Assembly: GCF_001809535.1 (NCBI RefSeq)
Contig: NZ_KV797939.1
Coordinates: forward strand, 66,981-126,344
Reading direction: 5' to 3'
DNA length: 59,364 nucleotides
DNA from: Aerococcus sp. HMSC062A02
GTDB taxonomy: Bacteria > Bacillota > Bacilli > Lactobacillales > Aerococcaceae
The notes under the pieces were generated by a model. The model was not told the origin of the DNA. It did not search any database and saw only the letters and a program-made list of their open reading frames with translations. Shown here one piece after another: positions 35,636 through 44,301 of this stretch (within the stretch, counting starts at the first letter, position 1; every line of letters starts with the position of its first letter). The translations under genes and the position numbers were made by a program.

Positions 35636-36679
35636 TCAATAGAGCTTGGCTCCATTTAATACCATATGACTTGCCCCTTCATCCGTAATTAAAACTAATT
35701 GTTGGGGGGCGATTTTGGCGAAGGCAGTAATCACATCTGCTTTGACTTCGCCACCGGCCACGAGAATGGGCCACTTAATTTGGTGGATATCTTCAATTTG
35801 AATCCCGATCCGTGGTACCCGGTAAACAATCTTACCTTCTTTATCAAAGAAGCAACCAAAAGCTTCACCGATGGCTGCCTTGGACTTAATAAAGTCACAA
35901 GCCTTGGCATCCAAGTCGCGTCGCTTAGCCATGATATCCGCATTCCCTACACTAAAGATTAAGACATTAGCTTCCTTTAAGCGTTGCAGGGTTTTGTTAA
36001 TCTGTGGCTCTTTGAGCAACATTTGATAAGTTGCTGTGTTCAAACTTTCAGGAGCGTAGAGTGAAATACTCTGGCCACCCAAGAGTTGAGCCAGTCTTTC
36101 GCTGATGGTGTTGGGCTGGTTAGCCGCTTCATCTCCCATACCTCCACGCGCCGAAACGACGGTAAAGGCCCGGCCATCTGTTAAGAGACGGTTGGAGAGA
36201 TGAGGCACCACAGCTTGGACGGTCGATCCACCTGTCACAGCAATCACTTGCTGGCCCTTGTCCAGATGGTCAGCCAAGTAAGTTGACAAGGCTTGGGCCA
36301 TCTTAGCTTCCGTCCCATCATCCAAGCCTAGAACCCCATTAACAATCAGGGCCGACTGGATACCTAGAAGGTCAGCTAATTCTCTTTCAAGGACTTGGAT
36401 ATCGGTTTCGAGTCTAAATAAACGGTGGGCAAGCGTAATCGCTTCCTCCCCTTTATCTGTCAGGACCATGCCCGAGGCCGATTTCTCTAAAAGCCCCTGC
36501 CTGTCCAAGACATCCGTCTCAGCTCGCACCCGTCTCTCCGTGAGATCCAAGCGCAAGGCCATGGTCTTACGACCCATGGGCCCCTCAGCTAAGAGCAAAC
36601 TCAGCATCCGAATCCGCAAGCGGTAAGTTGTGTGTAGCTCTGGAACCACATCTTCAATTAAACTTAAAGATAGATCCAT
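35636..36679 (-). CDS. cggR: Central glycolytic genes regulator CggR (SorC family)
   Basis: CggR represses the gap operon and is relieved by fructose 1,6-bisphosphate in Bacillus. The N-terminal winged helix (GRKTMALRLDLTERRVRAETD, near residue 40) is followed by a SorC sugar-phosphate-binding domain (VIAVTGGSTVQAVVPHL; YRVPRIGIQIED). ATG at 36679 has GAGG six bases upstream; an open frame upstream to 36733 overlaps a probable CggR operator and is not favoured. ATG at 36691 is a second choice. It heads the glycolytic operon, as in Bacilli. Confidence 0.92.
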   Translation of the reverse strand: MDLSLSLIEDVVPELHTTYRLRIRMLSLLLAEGPMGRKTMALRLDLTERRVRAETDVLDRQGLLEKSASGMVLTDKGEEAITLAHRLFRLETDIQVLERELADLLGIQSALIVNGVLGLDDGTEAKMAQALSTYLADHLDKGQQVIAVTGGSTVQAVVPHLSNRLLTDGRAFTVVSARGGMGDEAANQPNTISERLAQLLGGQSISLYAPESLNTATYQMLLKEPQINKTLQRLKEANVLIFSVGNADIMAKRRDLDAKACDFIKSKAAIGEAFGCFFDKEGKIVYRVPRIGIQIEDIHQIKWPILVAGGEVKADVITAFAKIAPQQLVLITDEGASHMVLNGAKLY

Positions 36680-36697
36680 AAGCTCCCTCATTTCTTT

Positions 36698-36732
36698 GGA
36701 CAGATATCGTCCAGGTAGACAATTTCTGACCA
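36698..36732. promoter_or_regulatory. Candidate CggR operator
   Basis: On the minus strand two direct repeats: TTGGTC-N6-TGTCT and CTGGAC-N6-TGTCC, 19 bp apart. They resemble the Bacillus CggR operator (two CGGGAC-N6-TGTCC repeats, 21 bp apart). It lies between the promoter and the cggR start. Confidence 0.65.
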
Positions 36733-36774
36733 AGTGTCTGTAAAAAAATTTGCGATCAATTTCTTTACACCGTT

Positions 36775-36803
36775 AGTATAGCAAGCTTCCGTCCAAAGTG
36801 CAA
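36775..36803 (-). promoter_or_regulatory. cggR-gap promoter
   Basis: On the minus strand TTGCAC (36803-36798), 17 bp, TATACT (36780-36775). It leaves an approximately 90-nt leader that contains the operator. Confidence 0.8.
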
Positions 36804-36872
36804 GTTATCAGCTTAAAAACTTTGGCAAAAATTTGTAAAAAGTATGTAAATCCACGCTAAATATGGGGCAAA

Positions 36873-36909
36873 AAAATAAAATAGCTTGGACATAATTAGT
36901 CCAAGCTAT
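36873..36909 (-). terminator. Terminator of the Gfo/Idh operon
   Basis: On the minus strand ATAGCTTGGAC (36909-36899) pairs perfectly with GTCCAAGCTAT (36891-36881), then TTTTATTTTTTT. It separates the oxidoreductase operon from the cggR promoter. Confidence 0.88.
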
Positions 36910-36914
36910 CAAAT

Positions 36915-37997
36915 TTATATTTTGCTTTGGATGACTTGGGCCTTTTCCTGGGCAAGTAAGCAGAGCTCTTGAGCCTTGAAGATATGTTCTTGAGTCATGG
37001 CTTCTTCAGTCCCGTTTAGGCAGTCTAGAATCATTTGGCCAAAGAAAGGGAAACCAATCTCGCCGGTCACTTGGCGGTGTTCAACACCCTCTTCTGTCAC
37101 CAGGTAAACATGGTCCAGGCTGTCTTCGCGCCCTACATCTAAGTACTTGCGCAATTCAATGGTGCCCTTGGTCCCGGTGATAAAGGTCCGGCCGTCGCCC
37201 CAAGTCGGCAAGCCATCTGGTGTGAACCAGTCCACCTTGAAGAAGAAGGTCGCGCCGTTATCCCCGACTAGGGTCGCGTCGCCATAGTCTTCTAATTCAG
37301 GCACATCTGGATTGTCGTAGTTAGCCACTTTAGAAGCGATCACTTCCGCATCCTCATTACCGGTATAATAGAGGAATTGCTCAATTTGGTGGGAGCCGAT
37401 ATCGGCTAAGATACCGCCGTATTCTTCTTTATTGAAGAACCAGTCCGGACGTTTTTCCTTGTCCAAACGATGAGGGCCAAAGCCCGTTACTTGGATGACC
37501 TTGCCGATCCGTCCTTCTTCAATCAGTTGGCCCGCTAGGACAGCGGCTTCGACGTGCAAACGTTCAGAGAAGTAAACAAAGTAGCGACGCCCTGTTTCCT
37601 TCTGTACGCGGCGAGTTTCTGCCAATTGGTCTAGGCTCGTAAAACCAGTCTTATCAGTGAAGTAATCCTTACCAGCCTTCATGACACGGTTACCCAAGGC
37701 ACTTCTCAGATTAGGCACAGCTGCTGCAGCTACCATCTTGATCTCTGGATCCTCTAGAATTTGTTCTAAGGAATCAGCCACTTCCACATCCGGGAAGGTC
37801 TCCCGATATTCAGCGACCTTCTCAGGGTCCGGATCGTAAACGTATTTAATCGTGGCCCCTGCTTCGATTAAGCCATTGGTCATCCCATTGATATGGCCGT
37901 GGTCAAGAGCCGTCACTCCAACCTGGAATTCGCCAGCTTCAACCACATGATTAACCTTTCCTTTTGGTGCATAATTCATCCCATCATTTGCGCCCAA
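36915..37997 (-). CDS. Gfo/Idh/MocA family oxidoreductase 1
   Basis: An NAD(P)-dependent dehydrogenase of the glucose-fructose oxidoreductase/inositol dehydrogenase type, 360 residues. The N-terminal Rossmann domain is atypical (VGVTALDHGHINGMTNGLIE in place of the usual GxGxxG), and the EKP motif that normally carries the catalytic Lys reads TDKTGFTS. The C-terminal sheet domain starts near residue 175. A TTG start at 37997 has AGGAGG seven bases before it; ATG at 37979 is the alternative. Last gene of the operon; substrate unknown. Confidence 0.8.
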   Translation of the reverse strand: MGANDGMNYAPKGKVNHVVEAGEFQVGVTALDHGHINGMTNGLIEAGATIKYVYDPDPEKVAEYRETFPDVEVADSLEQILEDPEIKMVAAAAVPNLRSALGNRVMKAGKDYFTDKTGFTSLDQLAETRRVQKETGRRYFVYFSERLHVEAAVLAGQLIEEGRIGKVIQVTGFGPHRLDKEKRPDWFFNKEEYGGILADIGSHQIEQFLYYTGNEDAEVIASKVANYDNPDVPELEDYGDATLVGDNGATFFFKVDWFTPDGLPTWGDGRTFITGTKGTIELRKYLDVGREDSLDHVYLVTEEGVEHRQVTGEIGFPFFGQMILDCLNGTEEAMTQEHIFKAQELCLLAQEKAQVIQSKI

Positions 37998-38040
37998 AGT
38001 TATTCCTCCTTCATCATTCTTTCATTGCGTCTGTTAGATC

Positions 38041-38904
38041 TTAGAACAAGTCTTTGAAGCCTAACTCATAAAGAGCATCCCGTGAATCGGCCAAGCAGTC
38101 GAAAGGATCGCGACCGTAAAGCATGTCTTGTTCAACTAAGAGGTAAGAAATATTTAATTCTACCGCCTTGTCGATAATCGCCTTGTAGTCCATAGAGCCT
38201 TGGCCAATTTCCGCAAATTCGACAATATTGGTGAAGTAGTTATAGAAGGTTTCTACATCTTCAGCTTCGAGAGCTTCAAAAGCTTCGTCCGGAATCTCAC
38301 CGATTCGGTAGTCTTTAATATGGACAAGGTCGGTCCGGTCCGCGTATTGTTCTAAGATTGAAATCGGACTAGCCCCACCCCGTTGGACCCAGTGCAAGTC
38401 GAATTCGAAGTCGAGGTCTGGACACTCTTCGGCAATGATATCCAAGAGGAACTTGCCTTCATAGCGGCGGAATTCCACATGGTGGTTGTGGTAGAAAAGA
38501 CGGATGCCTTCTTCTTTTAACTGCTTAGCATACTTATTCGCTTCCCGGCAGAATTCCAAGGCAGTTTCCTTATTCTTCATATTCTTAAAGGGCAGCATGC
38601 CTATCCGGAGCAAGTCCACATCTAAGGTCTTGCAGTCCTTAACAATCTTATCGAATTTAGTATCCAAGGCATCGTTCCCGCCTGGTACCCCTTCATCGAT
38701 CACGTTACAAGATAAGGAAGCAATTTCCATCCCGAAATCTTCCTTAGCTCGTTTGATTTCTTGGACATTCTCTTCTGTCATCGGAATTTGAGAAATTTCA
38801 ACCGCTGAATAGCCGAGTTCTGAAACTTTTTTCAGGGTTTCATAGGCTCCTAATTCCTCAAACTTGTCCTTTAACATCATTGCTTGAACGCCAATTTTAC
38901 TCAT
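38041..38904 (-). CDS. Sugar phosphate isomerase/epimerase (xylose isomerase-like TIM barrel)
   Basis: A 287-residue AP-endonuclease-2-fold protein, like IolE/IolI-type isomerases, dehydratases or epimerases. Metal-site residues can be recognised: the EIS motif near residue 36, FYHNHHVEF near 140, the DLHW Asp/His near 168, DLVHIKDYRIGE near 193 and a final VEQD near 260. With three Gfo/Idh/MocA proteins this suggests a keto-sugar or cyclitol route like that for inositol or 3-dehydro sugars. Substrate unknown. The start directly follows the stop of the upstream gene. Confidence 0.83.
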   Translation of the reverse strand: MSKIGVQAMMLKDKFEELGAYETLKKVSELGYSAVEISQIPMTEENVQEIKRAKEDFGMEIASLSCNVIDEGVPGGNDALDTKFDKIVKDCKTLDVDLLRIGMLPFKNMKNKETALEFCREANKYAKQLKEEGIRLFYHNHHVEFRRYEGKFLLDIIAEECPDLDFEFDLHWVQRGGASPISILEQYADRTDLVHIKDYRIGEIPDEAFEALEAEDVETFYNYFTNIVEFAEIGQGSMDYKAIIDKAVELNISYLLVEQDMLYGRDPFDCLADSRDALYELGFKDLF

Positions 38905-39906
38905 TTAAATATCCCCCTTATAGATGGTTTGCTTGGTCTTCGATGATGCTTTCATAGCATCGATCATTTCCATAGTGGTTAAGGCATCGGACAGTTGGCA
39001 ATAGTTGTCTGTGCCGTCAATAATGGCCTGGTAGAAGTTTTCGATGCAGCGCTGGTGGCTAGGTCCGTAGTAGATCTTAGTCCCTGGCAAGCTTTCGTTT
39101 TCAGCCAGGCAATTCATTTGGTCATCGAAGAGCTTGTCGTCTTTAATGGTATAGCGGGTCTTTTGGGTCACAACTTGTAATTCAATCGAATCGTTGCCGT
39201 AATAGGCATTGGTCGCCGCAAAGAAGCCGTGGCTACCATCGCTTAGTTTGTAATTAGCCATTGCTGAATCTTCCACTTCGATATCATATTCCATTAGATT
39301 ACCCAGCATGCCTCGACAAGCTAGCCAGTCCGTATCGGTCACATAATGCATGAGGTCCAGGGTATGGATGGACTGGTTGATAATGGTCCCAGCCCCTGCT
39401 TCAGCTTCCCGTCCCCGCCAAGGCTTCATGATGTAATAGTCTTCTGGCCGGTACCAGGCGACAATCCCTTTAACCGCAATCACTGGCGAGGTATCATCTT
39501 CTGTTAGAATACGCTTGAGTTCTTGAACTGTCGCATTTAAGCGATTTTGAAAGCAGATAGCTAACTTCGCATTATTGTCTAAGCTCTCCTGGGCTGCCAG
39601 TAGTTCGCGTGTCCGCTCGGCGTCAATTGTTACCGGTTTCTCAAGGAAGACATGAACCCCTGCCTTTAAACATTTGAGCGCTGCCTCATCGTGGAGGTAG
39701 TGGGGCAAGCAGATGTGGACCACATCCAAATCTTCCTGGTCAAGCATCTTATCTAGGTCGGTATAGAAACGAGCCCCTTCCGCTTGAGTTTTTAGGCTTT
39801 CGTCGAGGTCACAGACAGCTGTTAACTCAGCTGCCTGGGCATTCTCGATCGCTCTCAAGTGGACCACGGACACCGTTCCTAATCCGACAACTCCAACCTT
39901 AAGCAT
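38905..39906 (-). CDS. Gfo/Idh/MocA family oxidoreductase 2
   Basis: A 333-residue oxidoreductase with a standard NAD-binding start (VGVVGLGTVSVVHLRAIE) and the catalytic motif VFLEKPVTIDAERT near residue 91. It contains the HSxDxx-like substrate site (INQSIHTLDLMHYV near 177). It is distinct in sequence from its two paralogues here, so they probably act on different steps or substrates. Confidence 0.85.
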   Translation of the reverse strand: MLKVGVVGLGTVSVVHLRAIENAQAAELTAVCDLDESLKTQAEGARFYTDLDKMLDQEDLDVVHICLPHYLHDEAALKCLKAGVHVFLEKPVTIDAERTRELLAAQESLDNNAKLAICFQNRLNATVQELKRILTEDDTSPVIAVKGIVAWYRPEDYYIMKPWRGREAEAGAGTIINQSIHTLDLMHYVTDTDWLACRGMLGNLMEYDIEVEDSAMANYKLSDGSHGFFAATNAYYGNDSIELQVVTQKTRYTIKDDKLFDDQMNCLAENESLPGTKIYYGPSHQRCIENFYQAIIDGTDNYCQLSDALTTMEMIDAMKASSKTKQTIYKGDI

Positions 39907-39921
39907 GTCTAGCTTCCTTTC

Positions 39922-41091
39922 TTATTGGCGTTGTTCGAATTTACCTTCTTCAGCGATATGTTCGTTCAACATGCCAAGGAATTTTTCATCATCGAAGTTC
40001 TTAATCGACACTTCTTCGCCTGTCCAGCCTGACATTTGGATAGCATTGGCCAGACGCACGCCATTGATTCCTTCTGCCCCTGGTGCAATTAAGTCCTTAC
40101 CGTGTAAGATATGTTGGGCAAAGTTTTCCATAACGCCTGAGTGTTGGGCACCCCAGACATTGTCTTCTTCAATGGTATCAACGGCTTCAAAGAGGTCGCC
40201 GAAGACATCTTCCCCAGCCATCATGCTCTTCACCTTAGCGGCGTCGAATTCCTTGTTAATTTCTTGTTCAGTTTCCTTCAAGCGGTAAACCGTTGCTTTT
40301 TGGGAGTCATCAACGACAATTTTACCCTTGTCGAAGTAAAGTTCTAAGCGATCTGAGCCCGCGATTTCATTGGTAGAAGTCACAAAGACCCCTGTTGCCC
40401 CATTAGCATAGCGGAGCATGGCATGGACTTGGTCTTCAACGACAATTTCGCGTTGGTAACCTTCTTGAACCATGGCATAAACTGATTCAGGGACACCAGC
40501 AATCCATTGAATCAAGTCTAATTGGTGAGGGGCTTGGTTCACTAAGACGCCGCCGCCTTCACCGCCCCAAGTTGCCCGCCAGTCGCTTTGGTTATAGTAA
40601 GCTTGTGGCCGCCACCAAGTGGTAATGATCCAGTTCGAACGACGAAGGTTTCCTAAATCACCAGAGTCAACAATCGCTTTAATCTTTTGGTAGAGCGGAT
40701 TATTCCGTTGGTTGAACATAATCGCATAAGTCGCATCTGCGGTCTTAGCGTATTCATTTAATTCCTTCACTTGTTTGGTGTAAACCCCAGCAGGCTTTTC
40801 GTTCAAGACGTGAACGCCCTTGCTCAAGGCATAAATAGCCATTTCAGGGTGGAGGTAGTGAGGCACTGTGGTCACAATTGCTTCCACCTTGCCGGAATCG
40901 ATTAATTCTTTGTAGTCAGAATAAGTTTCTACTTGTGGGTAGAGTTCTTTAGCTAATTTAGTACGTTCCTCATCAATATCACAAACAGCGACTAAATCAA
41001 TGCTAGGCACCATGCCTTCATCAATAAAGCGTCCGTATGCTGAACCCTGTGTCCCAAAACCAATAATAGCGAATTTTAATTTGTCTGCCAT
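39922..41091 (-). CDS. Gfo/Idh/MocA family oxidoreductase 3
   Basis: A 389-residue oxidoreductase with AIIGFGTQGSAYGRFIDEG as dinucleotide loop, HVLNEKPAGVYTKQ as the catalytic Lys motif near residue 95 and LVNQAPHQLDLIQWIAG near 182. It is the first enzyme gene after the AraC-family regulator. The WWRPQAYYNQSDWRATWGGE segment is of the type seen in sugar-acid or glycoside-oxidising members. Substrate not assigned. Confidence 0.85.
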   Translation of the reverse strand: MADKLKFAIIGFGTQGSAYGRFIDEGMVPSIDLVAVCDIDEERTKLAKELYPQVETYSDYKELIDSGKVEAIVTTVPHYLHPEMAIYALSKGVHVLNEKPAGVYTKQVKELNEYAKTADATYAIMFNQRNNPLYQKIKAIVDSGDLGNLRRSNWIITTWWRPQAYYNQSDWRATWGGEGGGVLVNQAPHQLDLIQWIAGVPESVYAMVQEGYQREIVVEDQVHAMLRYANGATGVFVTSTNEIAGSDRLELYFDKGKIVVDDSQKATVYRLKETEQEINKEFDAAKVKSMMAGEDVFGDLFEAVDTIEEDNVWGAQHSGVMENFAQHILHGKDLIAPGAEGINGVRLANAIQMSGWTGEEVSIKNFDDEKFLGMLNEHIAEEGKFEQRQ

Positions 41092-41134
41092 AATAACATC
41101 TCCTTCATTTATCTTCTATAATATATTTTTCGAC

Positions 41135-41971
41135 TTAGCGGTTAGCCTTGCGGAATTGGCTGGGGGTCATGCCCACACTCTGCTTAAAATAACGCGAAAA
41201 ATGGGCATTGCTCTCAAAACCATTCGCCAAGGCAATCTCCTGGATGGATAAATCATCGCTCATCATCAGATGATAGCGAGCCTGTAAGAGGCGGTACTTC
41301 ATGAGGAAATTGATCACCGTCATCCCGGTCACCTCACGGAACAAGTGAGAGACATAGGACTTACTCAGGTTGACACCGCTTGCAATTTTATCCAAGTCTA
41401 ACTTCTCTTGGTAGTGCTGGGTCAAATAGTAGGCAATCTCCTGGACCCTGAGCAAGGGCTCTTCTTGGCGGGCACTCACTTCCACAATCGACTGGTGGTC
41501 CATCCGGTCCAAGGTCATCAAGAGGTCCACAATCTGTAGCTTGACCTGCTGCTCATGGAAGGCATAGGAGGAATCCAGCTGGGTGAGTTCCGCCAGAGCT
41601 CGCATCTTCTCAGCCACAATTTCCTTGTCCGAAGACTTGGTCATCCGGTAGAGACTCCCCTGGCCCTCCTTGAAGAGCTCCAGGAGCTGGCTAGCGTCTA
41701 AGCTGGCCAAGAGGGGCTGGATCGACTCCCGGGTGAAATGCACCACATGGCGTCGGTAGACCTCCCCCTCATCTTTGACAAAAGCCTTGTGGAGGCGCAT
41801 GCCATCAATCAGTAAAATATCCCCTGGCTCCAGCTCATAAAACTGGCTGCCAATCTGAAAATAGCAGCAACCAGCAATAAACTGGTAGATCTCCAGCTGG
41901 CGGTGGGTGTGGAATTCTAACCACTCATCGCCGCCCTGCAGGTCATAGCCCGCATAAATTTCTTCATCCAT
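41135..41971 (-). CDS. AraC family transcriptional regulator
   Basis: A 278-residue regulator with an N-terminal cupin-like sugar-sensing domain (FHTHRQLEIYQFIAGCCYFQ, then YELEPGDILLIDGMRLH) and a C-terminal double helix-turn-helix (LDLDKIASGVNLSKSYVSHL; IQEIALANGFESNAHFSRYF). ATG at 41971 is chosen because AGGTGG precedes it and the promoter -10 lies at 41997; an open frame further upstream runs through the promoter and cre-like sites. Probably controls the operon that follows it. Confidence 0.88.
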   Translation of the reverse strand: MDEEIYAGYDLQGGDEWLEFHTHRQLEIYQFIAGCCYFQIGSQFYELEPGDILLIDGMRLHKAFVKDEGEVYRRHVVHFTRESIQPLLASLDASQLLELFKEGQGSLYRMTKSSDKEIVAEKMRALAELTQLDSSYAFHEQQVKLQIVDLLMTLDRMDHQSIVEVSARQEEPLLRVQEIAYYLTQHYQEKLDLDKIASGVNLSKSYVSHLFREVTGMTVINFLMKYRLLQARYHLMMSDDLSIQEIALANGFESNAHFSRYFKQSVGMTPSQFRKANR

Positions 41972-41996
41972 TCTGCCACCTGCCTCGTACATTCTT

Positions 41997-42020
41997 ATTA
42001 TACTAGAGAAAGCGCTTTTA
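41997..42020 (-). promoter_or_regulatory. AraC operon promoter with cre-like site 1
   Basis: TATAAT on the minus strand (42002-41997) with the palindrome AAAAGCGCTTTC (42019-42008) in the spacer. The motif fits the CcpA cre core (AAGCGCTT). The -35 is weak (ATGATT at 17 bp), as is common for regulated promoters. Confidence 0.7.
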
Positions 42021-42037
42021 ATCATTAGATAAGTCTG

Positions 42038-42053
42038 TTTAAAAGCGCTTGTT
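42038..42053. promoter_or_regulatory. Upstream cre-like site 2
   Basis: TTTAAAAGCGCTTGTT shares the AAAGCGCTT core of site 1 about 30 bp away. Two cre-like sites at one promoter suggest tight glucose repression. Confidence 0.6.
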
Positions 42054-42100
42054 TTTTGACTGAGAGTGCTATTTGTGATGATTTGAGCATGATTATTTGT

Positions 42101-42128
42101 AAAAAAAAGACTGGAAAAACTCCAGTCT
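42101..42128 (-). terminator. clpP terminator
   Basis: On the minus strand AGACTGGA (42128-42121) pairs with TCCAGTCT (42115-42108), followed by a T8 run. Confidence 0.85.
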
Positions 42129-42192
42129 ATAGCTAGTCTCACTTGTTAAGTTGTGCAAGAAAATCTCAGTTCGCACAGCTTGACTCAAGCGA

Positions 42193-42789
42193 CTATTTTT
42201 GTAATTCTGAATTGGAGGTCATAATATGGTCGATGATCCCATATTCCTTGGCTTCTTCAGCAGACATCCAATTATCACGGTCGGTATCCTTTTCAACCAC
42301 TTCAATGTCTTGACCAGTTGCTTCGGAAATAATCCGGTTCAAGTTCTTCTTGGTCTTCAAGATATGACGGGCAGTGATTTCAATCTCAGTGGCTTGTCCT
42401 TGGACCCCGCCTAAAGGTTGGTGGATCAAGATTTCAGAGTTAGGTAAGGCATAACGCTTGCCCTTCTCACCAGCCATGGCAATCACAGAACCCATAGAAG
42501 CCGCAAGACCAGTCACAATAGTTACCACATCTGCATTCACAAAGTTCATGGTATCATAGATGGCAAGGCCAGCTGTGACAGAACCACCTGGTGAGTTGAC
42601 ATAGATGTAGATATCCTTTTCAGGATCTTGGGCATCCAGGAAGAGCAATTGGGCGATAATTGAGTTCGCCATATTGTCATCTACTCCCCCAGACATCATA
42701 ATAATACGGTCCTTTAATAGGCGAGAATAAATATCATAAGCACGTTCACCACGCGAAGATTGTTCGATTACTGTAGGAATTAAATTCAT
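42193..42789 (-). CDS. clpP: ATP-dependent Clp protease proteolytic subunit
   Basis: ClpP is the barrel-shaped serine protease that works with Clp ATPases. The catalytic triad is Ser98 (GLAASMGS), His123 (LIHQPLGG) and an Asp near 172 ([11 protein letters not shown]). The length of 198 residues is standard. It is monocistronic, with its own terminator and a CtsR-type operator over the promoter, so it belongs to the heat-shock regulon. Confidence 0.97.
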   Translation of the reverse strand: MNLIPTVIEQSSRGERAYDIYSRLLKDRIIMMSGGVDDNMANSIIAQLLFLDAQDPEKDIYIYVNSPGGSVTAGLAIYDTMNFVNADVVTIVTGLAASMGSVIAMAGEKGKRYALPNSEILIHQPLGGVQGQATEIEITARHILKTKKNLNRIISEATGQDIEVVEKDTDRDNWMSAEEAKEYGIIDHIMTSNSELQK

Positions 42790-42825
42790 AAATTAAAACT
42801 ACCTCCCTATACATTGTTTAATTCT

Positions 42826-42855
42826 ATCATACACGGTTGGTCAACAATGGTCAAG
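42826..42855 (-). promoter_or_regulatory. clpP promoter overlapped by CtsR operator
   Basis: On the minus strand TTGACC (42854-42849), 17 bp, TATGAT (42831-42826). The plus-strand bases GGTCAACAATGGTCAA (42839-42854) match the CtsR heptad repeat (GGTCAAA-N3-GGTCAAA) closely and cover the -35. Confidence 0.85.
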
Positions 42856-42923
42856 CAAAAAGTCCTAAAAAAGATTTGCATTTTCCAAGGAAAAATTGTA
42901 TAATAATTTTGTTGTTAATTTTT

Positions 42924-42995
42924 GCGCCCATAGTGTAATGGATATCACGTAAGATTCCGGTTCTTGAGATGGGGGTTCGATTCCCTCTGGGCGTA
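42924..42995 (+). tRNA. tRNA-Arg (anticodon CCG)
   Basis: A 72-nt cloverleaf: acceptor GCGCCCA with TGGGCGT, a D-arm around GTGTAATGGATATCAC, anticodon stem TAAGA/TCTTG with loop TTCCGGT (anticodon CCG, reading CGG), and a T-arm with GGTTCGATTCC. CCA is not encoded. Followed by its own terminator. Confidence 0.92.
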
Positions 42996-43072
42996 TAAAT
43001 GAGCTTTAAACCTTCGAATTAAAGCCTAAAATTGTTGAATCTATCTATCCCCACTGCTAAATGAGTAAGTTG

Positions 43073-43100
43073 GCACCTAGTAAATTAGGTGCTTTTTATT
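43073..43100 (+). terminator. tRNA-Arg terminator
   Basis: GCACCTA (43073-43079) pairs with TAGGTGC (43086-43092), then TTTTTATTTT. Confidence 0.8.
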
Positions 43101-43595
43101 TTGCCTTCTAGATGACAACGGTCATAATGGTCCCTCTCATCATGATCTAAAGCTACATAAATATTGAAATCATCTTTCTCAAGGGGCATGTCAGTTAGTA
43201 GCTTCCAAGCTTCGTTAGACCGTTCGCCAAGCAATTCATCCAACTGCCACTTTTCTAATAGAAATAAGCCATCATTGCTTTCTGTTAGCTTTCTAATAAG
43301 CTTATGAACATCACTTTCAATAGCTAGTAGATCTAAGTCCTCAACCTGTTCAAATGAATCTAAAATATTAGTTATTGAAGTAATCAGAATTGGGCAGCTT
43401 CCTATGTAGATAATGCTCAGCTATTTCATCTTCGTCAAGTCTGGGAACTCATCATCAAATAGCTGTTTCTCCTTTGCCGTTAACTTGTGGGGATAATCAG
43501 ACCAGAAATTATAAATTTTCTTTCGGTCAAAACTGAATAGAATTGGACCTAACATCATTGGAATTATCATTCACTATAGAAACTTTATCATTCAT
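43085..43595 (-). pseudogene. Decayed gene with several frameshifts, unknown family
   Basis: Minus-strand coding-like sequence recovered in pieces from three frames. ATG at 43595 starts about 22 codons ending SIQF; a second frame continues FDRKKIYNFWSDYPHKLTAK and DEFPDL; a third DEIAEHYLHRKLPNSDYF; and a long final piece of about 95 codons (SFEQVEDLDLLAIESDVHKL to the stop at 43085). Joined, they would give a cytoplasmic protein of about 165 residues. No family recognised. It lies 20 bp after a truncated pabA, in a patch of decay. Confidence 0.65.
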
Positions 43596-43614
43596 AATCT
43601 ATTTCCCTATGTCT

Positions 43615-43986
43615 TTAAACATGTCTCCGACTTAAAAAATAATTGCGAGCAAAATTATCTTTTACCCCTTGGGGACGAGGCGCGCGAACAACCTGGGCCC
43701 CGCTAGCATAGGCAATCACCTGGTGGCCGAGACAAATCCCTAAGATAGGCAGTTTGCCCTGGGCTAGCTGGAAGAGGTCAGGTGAAACTGTCGCATCTTC
43801 AGGACGTTTGGGACCAGGGGAAATGATAAGGCCCTCATAAGCCGTCAGATCAAGCTCAGCTCTCCTCTCTTCCAAGTCAGCGGCAGATAAGATCTCCAAG
43901 TCAGCGTCCAATTCCCTAAAGTAGGCGGCTAAATTGTAAACAAAGGAATCGTAATTGTCAATCATCAAAAACATGATGTCTCTCAT
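43615..43986 (-). pseudogene. Truncated glutamine amidotransferase (PabA/TrpG-like)
   Basis: Only the first part of a class I amidotransferase remains: MIDNYDSFVYNLAAYF, ISPGPKRPEDA and the nucleophile ICLGHQ are present, but the reading frame stops after about 123 residues, where RAPRPQ would lead into HGK. The catalytic His-Glu pair of the usual 190-residue protein is absent. No pabB or trpE partner is nearby. It is almost certainly inactive. Confidence 0.75.
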
Positions 43987-44060
43987 TTCTATTGATTGGC
44001 GATGGATGGCTGCGACTAGGAAATAATTGTAAGAAACTACCCCTAATCAAACTATAAAAA

Positions 44061-44118
44061 GACGCTCAGCCTTGGTCAGAGATAACAGGTCATCCTATCT
44101 GTGATTAAGCTGAGCGTC
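44061..44118. terminator. Long hairpin between pabA remnant and gldA
   Basis: GACGCTCAGC (44061-44070) pairs perfectly with GCTGAGCGTC (44109-44118), and inner AGAGATA/TATCT segments add to the stem. A-rich and T-rich flanks on the two sides make it usable as a terminator in both directions, or it may be a small palindromic element. Confidence 0.6.
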
Positions 44119-44301
44119 CTTTTCCCATCGCTTTTAATTTTTAATTATTATAGCATGCTAGGCGTATGGTAACCATTTCCTTTATATTTATCTATTATTG
44201 GTCCCATTATGAAATTCTCTAGTCTTTTTCCTTCATCATTTCCACGAAAAGTGTTAAAATAAACATGTGAAATAATTAACATATGTCAAGGAGGAGTTCA
44301 T

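Noticed and set aside
44061-44118. Riboswitch ahead of the pabA remnant
   Set aside because: Only a simple long hairpin with flanking A/T tracts is visible; no conserved aptamer motif recognised.
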